64,000 nt of DNA. Origin: Halococcoides cellulosivorans (GTDB lineage: Archaea; Halobacteriota; Halobacteria; Halobacteriales; Haloarculaceae). The stretch spans positions 2,344,836 through 2,408,835 of the forward strand of contig NZ_CP028858.1 in NCBI RefSeq assembly GCF_003058365.1, in the 5' to 3' direction. Numbering within the stretch: the first letter of the stretch is position 1; each line of letters starts with the position of its first letter. This document shows positions 59,771 through 64,000 of the stretch, in pieces. The notes below the pieces were generated by a model that was not told the origin of the DNA, did no database searches, and worked only from the letters and a program-made list of their open reading frames with translations. The translations under genes and the position numbers were made by a program.

Positions 59771-59942
59771 AGGGGTTCCACGTCGGCCCGACCGATACCA
59801 GTTGCCCCCGCGTCCGCAAGCGCTGGCCCGCGATCGGTGCGCCGAATACATCGTGAACGGCGACCGCGATATCGTCTCGAAACCGTGGTGAGACGGGCAG
59901 TAACGACTGACGAACTAAACCGGCGGCGGTCGATCGTCGCCC

Positions 59943-60230
59943 ATGGACGAGCACCCAGCGATCGAGAGAGCGATAGAACCGGGCGAGCGAATCTACGACG
60001 GCGACGGACGACTGCTCGGCCACGTCAGCGGCCCGACCGAAGACGGGTTCGAAATCGCGCCGATCGACGACGACGCCGAAGAACTTCCCGGCCAGGAGTT
60101 CGGTGAAGGGTATCTGATGTGGCGGTGTTCGGAGTGCGGCGAGATGGGCGACATCGACGACGGGATGCCCGACCAGTGTCCGGTCTGTGACGCGCCACGA
60201 GAAGCGATCGAGAAAGTGCGCGAAGACTGA
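59943..60230 (+). CDS. Rubredoxin-like zinc-ribbon protein
   Basis: The 95-residue protein has an N-terminal beta region (GERIYDGDGRLLGHVSGPTE) and a C-terminal metal-binding knuckle pair: WRCSECGEMGD and DQCPVCDAPREA (two CxxC). This spacing is that of rubredoxin-like and zinc-ribbon proteins common in haloarchaea. It may bind iron or zinc; a redox role is not demonstrated. It is followed 28 bp later by a membrane protein gene on the same strand. Confidence 0.82.
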   Translation: MDEHPAIERAIEPGERIYDGDGRLLGHVSGPTEDGFEIAPIDDDAEELPGQEFGEGYLMWRCSECGEMGDIDDGMPDQCPVCDAPREAIEKVRED

Positions 60231-60258
60231 GCGGGACCCCGACGCTGAGACCCTACGT

Positions 60259-61260
60259 ATGCACGAGGAGACAGACGAACTGACGGTATCGAAGCGTGAC
60301 CCCGCCGGTGAGAGCCGGGTGGCACAGTGGGTACTGCTCGATGGCAACCGCCTCGTGATCACGGCGCTCCTGGTCGTCGCGATGTTCGTCTCCTTTGTCG
60401 GCGTCGTCGGAACGCTCGGGCCGCCCTTTGCCGATCAGATCGCTGCCGAGGACACGATCGAGACGATCTTCGCGACGATGCTGACGGTGATCGTGACCGG
60501 GACGACGCTGGTCGTCACGATCGGCCAACTGGTGTTGACCCAGGAGAACGGTCCGCTCGGCGACCAGCGCGACCGGATGGACGGGTCGATGGCCGTCCGG
60601 GAGTCCGTCGCGGAGTTGACCGGCGCACCGAGCCCACTCGATCCAGCGGCGTTCCTGCAGGTGATTCTCCAGACTGCGGCCCAGCGTGCGGAGGCCCTCC
60701 GCGCGTCGGTCGGAGACACCACCGATGGGATCGGTGCGGAGATCGACGAACTGGCCTCGAACGTTCTCACGGACGCCGAGACGGCCTGCAAGCGACTGGA
60801 CGGCGCGCAGTTCGGGACGTTCGAGGTCATCGCCGCCGCGCTCGGGTTCGACTACAGCACGAAGCTCTATCAGCTCGAACGGATCGTCGACAACGACAGT
60901 GAGACGCTGGACGCGGCGGACCGCCAGCACCTCGCGGAGCTTTCGGCGGCGCTCGAACTGTTCGGCCCCGCCCGGGAGCACATCAAGACACTGTATTTCC
61001 AGTGGGCGCTGATCGACCTCTCACAGTGGATTCTCTACGCGGCGGTCCCGGCGCTCGCCGTCGCGGGGGTCATGGTCGGCGTCGTCGACGCCGGGACCGT
61101 CCCGGGCGCGACGCTCGGTATCGATCACATCGTGATCGTCGTCGGGGCCGCCTTCGCGGTGACGCTCGTTCCGTTCATGCTCTTTGTCGCGTCCGTCCTC
61201 CGGATCCTCACCGTGGCGAAACGAACGCTCGCCATCGAGCCGTTGCTCTTGCGAGAGTGA
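60259..61260 (+). CDS. Membrane protein of unknown function (DUF2254/haloarchaeal type)
   Basis: The 333-residue protein has two N-terminal hydrophobic helices (LVITALLVVAMFVSFVGVVG and TIFATMLTVIVTGTTLVVTI), a central soluble domain of about 150 residues (GPLGDQRDRMDGSMAVRESV, FLQVILQTAAQRAEALRASV) with helix-rich character, and two C-terminal helices (WILYAAVPALAVAGVMVGVV and HIVIVVGAAFAVTLVPFMLF). The layout is like archaeal integral membrane sensors or channels, but I recognise no defined motif. It probably shares a promoter with the rubredoxin-like gene. Confidence 0.75.
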   Translation: MHEETDELTVSKRDPAGESRVAQWVLLDGNRLVITALLVVAMFVSFVGVVGTLGPPFADQIAAEDTIETIFATMLTVIVTGTTLVVTIGQLVLTQENGPLGDQRDRMDGSMAVRESVAELTGAPSPLDPAAFLQVILQTAAQRAEALRASVGDTTDGIGAEIDELASNVLTDAETACKRLDGAQFGTFEVIAAALGFDYSTKLYQLERIVDNDSETLDAADRQHLAELSAALELFGPAREHIKTLYFQWALIDLSQWILYAAVPALAVAGVMVGVVDAGTVPGATLGIDHIVIVVGAAFAVTLVPFMLFVASVLRILTVAKRTLAIEPLLLRE

Positions 61261-61467
61261 TCGGCGTGACCGACGCCCATCGCGTCGGACTCGTCGAGCG
61301 AGCAGCCCCGACGAGTGACGCGGGCGGTCGTCTCGATATGTCCTTCCTACGGACGCGTTCGATCGGCCCGGCCCCGGAGACCGCCGACTGCCGGCCGCGA
61401 CCGGGGGCCAGACCGCCACGAGACGGCGAGCCCCGAGCGCCCGTCTCAAACGGACGTAATCCGACGA

Positions 61468-61504
61468 TACGGACCGCTTACTCCCGTAATACCCCAGGCA
61501 TAAC
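61468..61504 (+). promoter_or_regulatory. TACGGACCGCTTAC element and cataac promoter box before the DUF7344 leader
   Basis: The element at 61468-61481 is followed by the 16-mer ATACCCCAGGCATAAC (61489-61504). Its TA lies 30 nt before the ATG at 61533, the start of a 14-codon leader ORF, and about 71 nt before the DUF7344 GTG. The rest of the 313-bp gap (61261-61573) holds no gene. Confidence 0.6.
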
Positions 61505-61532
61505 TATACCCAATCGAGGCCCATACTGTGGT

Positions 61533-61577
61533 ATGATCTGCCTCACCGATACATCCGAACGGGAGTCAGACTCGTGA
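61533..61577 (+). CDS. Leader ORF of 14 codons overlapping the DUF7344 start
   Basis: The ORF encodes MICLTDTSERESDS. Its TGA (61575-61577) overlaps the GTG at 61574 as GTGA. The ATG, not the GTG, lies at the 30-nt distance from the cataac box, so the leader should be translated first and pass ribosomes on. Too short to be a folded protein. Confidence 0.55.
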   Translation: MICLTDTSERESDS

Positions 61578-62266
61578 CGCCAGACACCGACGAGTCCGTC
61601 GCCTCCGAGACCGACGATCCCGAGACCCGATCGTCCAAAACCAGCGAGTCCGCCGCGGCCGAGACCGACGGGTCGGGGGCTCAATCGCCCGACGCCGGCG
61701 ATTCCGTCACGGCCGAGACCGACGGGTCGACGGCGCTCTCGCCCGACGACGTCTTCGAAATCCTGAGCAACCACCGCCGGCGGATGGTGTTGTACTACCT
61801 CCGCCATCACGGCGACAGTGCGACGGTGAACGAACTCGCTGACGAGATCGCCGCGATGGAAAACGAGGTCGAAGTCGACGAGATCACCAGCCAGCAGCGC
61901 AAGCGCGTGTACGTCTCACTGTACCAGACCCACCTGCCGAAAATGGACGATCACGACGTCCTCGAATACGACCAGGACGAGGGGGCAGTCAGTCTCGGCC
62001 CCCAGAGCGCGACGATCGACCGGTATCTCGGCGGCGGCGCGGTCAGCTCGAACCCGTGGACGCTCCGGCATCTCGCCGTCGTCCTGTTCGGCGGGACGAT
62101 CCTCGCGCTCTCGCTGTTCGGCGTCCCCGGTTTCGACGCCATCCCCTCGAACTGGGCCGGCCTCGGCCTCCTTTTTTTGTACGTGACGTCGGCCGGGTCG
62201 GGCTATTTCTTCCAGAAGCGACGAACCAATGAGATTCCGCTGGAGACCGACTACCCGAACAAGTAG
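61574..62266 (+). CDS. DUF7344-type winged-helix membrane protein
   Basis: The 230-residue protein starts at GTG. An acidic low-complexity N-terminus of about 55 residues with near-repeated AETDGS is followed by a wHTH-like DUF7344 domain: LSPDDVFEILSNHRRRMVLY, then YLRHHGDSATVNELADEIAA, and QQRKRVYVSLYQTHLPKMDD. Two C-terminal hydrophobic helices follow (VVLFGGTILALSLFGVPGF, then LGLLFLYVTSAGSGYFF). Such membrane-tethered HTH proteins are abundant in haloarchaea and often lie near surface-polysaccharide genes. It probably binds DNA from the membrane or a ligand in the helix domain. Confidence 0.84.
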   Translation: MTPDTDESVASETDDPETRSSKTSESAAAETDGSGAQSPDAGDSVTAETDGSTALSPDDVFEILSNHRRRMVLYYLRHHGDSATVNELADEIAAMENEVEVDEITSQQRKRVYVSLYQTHLPKMDDHDVLEYDQDEGAVSLGPQSATIDRYLGGGAVSSNPWTLRHLAVVLFGGTILALSLFGVPGFDAIPSNWAGLGLLFLYVTSAGSGYFFQKRRTNEIPLETDYPNK

Positions 62267-62272
62267 GCCGAC

Positions 62273-62479
62273 TCACCGACACTCGTCGAGGCGTTCGATG
62301 GCGTCCGGATCCACGACGACGAACTCGGCGTCTGAACTGTGATCGTCCTCGCTGGGCAGGAAAATGTACTTCTCGCCGCCTTCCTCGACGTGGACGACGG
62401 TCAGTGCGACTCCTTCGAACGGGGGGTCGGTTCGATCGGGCGTGGCCGATCCGGTCGTGTCGCTGTCGACACGACTCAT
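62273..62479 (-). CDS. Small hypothetical haloarchaeal protein
   Basis: The 68-residue protein (VALTVVHVEEGGEKYIFLPS, then AEFVVVDPDAIERLDECR) reads as two or three beta-strands with a helical end. No known motif. It is convergent with the DUF7344 gene, 6 bp apart. Small proteins of this type often accompany DUF7344 genes, but a role cannot be inferred. Confidence 0.6.
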   Translation of the reverse strand: MSRVDSDTTGSATPDRTDPPFEGVALTVVHVEEGGEKYIFLPSEDDHSSDAEFVVVDPDAIERLDECR

Positions 62480-62953
62480 CGTCGGCGCTCCATCGTTCGA
62501 CCCTGTCGCCAGCGTCGATGGTCGGTGCCGTCGGGGCGCGTATCCATAGCTAGTAGGGGGGGCTTACGAAAGATAACAGTTCGGACGAGATACAGTCCCG
62601 ATCCGGACTGAAACGATCTGTGCTCCGTTCAGGTTCCGACGCGATCGGTCCGTTTCGCCATCAAATCGAGGGGGCCCCAGACGGAACGTCACGCACTGCC
62701 TACCGACGAGAATGGGGTGCATACTGTGATCCCGACCGATCCAGTGGGACGCGAAACCGGCGTAAGATGTGAGTACAGCCGGTATCACCCGCATACCTGA
62801 AAGGGCCGGACTCGAACACTGAGACAGCCTCGGTCGCGGGTCTCGACACACCCTGGCCGACGACACCACCCATGATCCATCTCCACACCCTCGATCCGTG
62901 CTCGCCCACCCACCGCCCGCCGGCCGCCCGACAGCGGCCCACCGGAGGCGACG
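62480..62953. other. Intergenic region with little recognisable content
   Basis: No gene is supported in these 474 bases. The sequence TAGGGGGGGCTTAC (62554-62567) is a weak relative of the upstream element found at 61468. For the following gene an SD-like ggagg lies at 62944-62948. Confidence 0.5.
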
Positions 62954-63229
62954 ATGACTGACGACTGGGAGACCGTCGGCCACGTCGTCAGCTCGACCTA
63001 TCGCGTCGACGCCCTGGAGCGACTCGCGGAGTCGCCGGCGCCGCCGTCGACGATCGCAGACGACACCGGGTCGGCCGTCTCGCACGTCTCACGGGCGCTG
63101 CAGGACCTCCGTGAGAAGGGGTTGGTCGACCTGCTCGTCCCGGAATCGCGGAAGAAAGGACGGATCTACGGCATCACTGACGCGGGCCGTGAGGTCTGGG
63201 AGACCATCGAGGCCGAGAACCTGGCCTGA
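62954..63229 (+). CDS. Winged-helix (ArsR/MarR-like) transcriptional regulator
   Basis: The 91-residue protein is a single winged helix: HVVSSTYRVDALERLAESPA, PSTIADDTGSAVSHVSRALQ (recognition helix) and DLREKGLVDLLVPESRKKGR with a wing ending IYGITDAGREVWETI. It is preceded by the Shine-Dalgarno-like ggagg five bases before the ATG, so unlike many neighbours it probably has a leadered mRNA. Target and signal unknown. Confidence 0.88.
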   Translation: MTDDWETVGHVVSSTYRVDALERLAESPAPPSTIADDTGSAVSHVSRALQDLREKGLVDLLVPESRKKGRIYGITDAGREVWETIEAENLA

Positions 63230-63481
63230 GTGTGGGTGTGTCGGTGTCGTCGAGCGGTCCGCCGAGCCGAGCGCCCCCCGTCGAACTCCGCCGCCGAGCC
63301 GAACGGTCCCGTCCACAGCGATTGCTTTCGTCCGCGTCGAGTGCTCTGGGTGTTGAGTGCTCCTGAGTGGCGACCTGTTTCGTCGAATCCCGACCCACGA
63401 GCCCGTGGGCTCGATCAGATCGGTCACAGCGGAGTTCGACGAGCACCGACAGGGCGGTCCGTCGAAAAAAGTGGCCGTCAG

Positions 63482-63601
63482 CTACTCGTCGTTCAGCGTC
63501 TCTCCCTCGGGGAGGAGGATCTCGGGCGAGCGTTTGTACTTCGGCGTCGATGCGAACTCAGCGATGCGTTGCCGTTCGGTTTCGGACAGGGAACCGTCCA
63601 T
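63482..63601 (-). CDS. Very small haloarchaeal protein (39 residues)
   Basis: The frame reads MDGSLSETERQRIAEFASTP, then KYKRSPEILLPEGETLNDE, from the ATG at 63601 to TAG at 63482-63484. The acidic helix and the KYKRSPE segment are protein-like in composition. I believe short proteins of this kind are conserved in haloarchaea, but this needs a search. Function unknown. Confidence 0.6.
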   Translation of the reverse strand: MDGSLSETERQRIAEFASTPKYKRSPEILLPEGETLNDE

Positions 63602-63758
63602 ACACAGACCTCTGGAGACCCAACCGAATTAGTATACGTACCATACAGTTCCAGTGAGATCGGAACGAAGTCCCTACTCGCGGCGTTCGATGGTCTCGAA
63701 TGGTGTCGAACGGATCGCTACCGGTCGTTCGGAGGAACAGAGCTCGTCTCGGGACCGA

Positions 63759-63935
63759 TCACCGCATCGCTTCGGCGTCACAGTACGACCCCTCGCGGGC
63801 GGTGATCCACGCGGTCGTCTGTCGGGCTTCGTCCACCTCGCGTGGCGAGACCGTACACTCGTCTGGCGCGTGATCGTGACTGACGACGACGGCTTCGAGC
63901 TGACAGACCCGGGCAGGGCGACGGACGACGTCCAT
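63759..63935 (-). CDS. Small DUF7511-type protein
   Basis: From the ATG at 63935 the 58-residue product contains RVCQLEAVVVSHDHAPDECT and TAWITAREGSYCDAEAMR, the pattern of a common haloarchaeal family (DECTxxP and TAWxxA...AMR). Upstream ATGs (63989 and others) would lengthen it; 63935 fits the family's short length. The stop is at the left end, near 63759. Role unknown. Confidence 0.62.
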   Translation of the reverse strand: MDVVRRPARVCQLEAVVVSHDHAPDECTVSPREVDEARQTTAWITAREGSYCDAEAMR

Positions 63936-64000
63936 GGTTCGACCGACGACGGTCGAGGACTTCGTTACAACCTCCATACCACCGGTCACCCGGGACGGAC

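Noticed and set aside
62794-62806. Shared 13-mer tacctgaaagggc at 37075 and 62794
   Set aside because: Distances and orientation to starts differ between the two sites, so it is probably chance.
1-64000. CRISPR arrays, rRNA genes, intact insertion sequences
   Set aside because: No regularly spaced short direct repeats with unique spacers, no rRNA stretches and no transposase motifs were seen. The only tandem repeats lie within coding sequences.

Overview
The window is chromosomal DNA of an extremely halophilic archaeon (class Halobacteria). It is very GC-rich and its predicted proteins are strongly acidic. It encodes archaeosortase A, diphthine synthase, membrane LonB protease, an archaeal NMN adenylyltransferase, PRC-barrel and DUF7344-type proteins, bat-type HTH regulators and Tat-exported proteins. 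Many genes look leaderless, with a TA-containing box about 30 nt before the start codon. I cannot name the genus with confidence.

Layout. (1) 1-4.7 kb: a tandem-repeat surface protein with a PGF-CTERM tail, followed directly by archaeosortase A. (2) 4.7-17.2 kb: mostly housekeeping genes: dph5, two GIDE-like membrane proteins, a PRC-barrel protein, an RCK-DHH protein, lonB, nadM, SAM hydrolase, a deacylase and a PfkB kinase. An AbrB/PIN toxin-antitoxin pair lies between two 143-bp copies of the start of the SAM hydrolase gene. (3) 17.3-26.6 kb: a polypeptide holding two complete solute-binding domains, mutL, a SprT-like protein, an aldo/keto reductase behind a perfect 26-bp palindrome, and a soluble chemotaxis-type transducer. 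(4) 26.7-27.3 kb: tRNA-Lys(CTT) followed by scrambled copies of its 3' end. (5) 27.3-45 kb: a surface-glycan region with flippase, glycosyltransferase, secreted beta-helix proteins, DegT aminotransferase, ATP-grasp ligase, polysaccharide deacetylase, Gfo/Idh dehydrogenase, nucleotide-sugar dehydrogenase and a DUF354 protein, interrupted by an AT-rich patch near 33.1-34.1 kb. (6) 45-64 kb: a lipid-kinase-like protein, a PHP protein, a Cys-rich putative copper protein with an HTH regulator, two sulfatase-fold proteins, a GH15 hydrolase, otsA/otsB for trehalose, a DUF234 ATPase and several small haloarchaeal proteins.

How genes may work together. DegT aminotransferase, Gfo/Idh dehydrogenase and nucleotide-sugar 6-dehydrogenase match three steps of a WbpA/B/E-type route to a diacetamido-uronic acid sugar. 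The flippase, GT2, DUF354 protein, deacetylase and ATP-grasp protein could assemble, export and decorate the glycan. The PGF-CTERM protein is a likely substrate of the neighbouring archaeosortase. OtsA and OtsB should make trehalose, and the GH15 enzyme may degrade it.

The most unusual structure is a promoter and leader-ORF arrangement. Four operons (flippase, Gfo/Idh, lipid kinase, DUF7344) each appear to start with a short ORF of 14-38 codons. Each short ORF begins 28-31 nt after a TAAC box, and its stop codon overlaps the first real start codon as ATGA or GTGA. Related boxes of the form GTA(R)GC-N6-TAAC precede several other surface genes.
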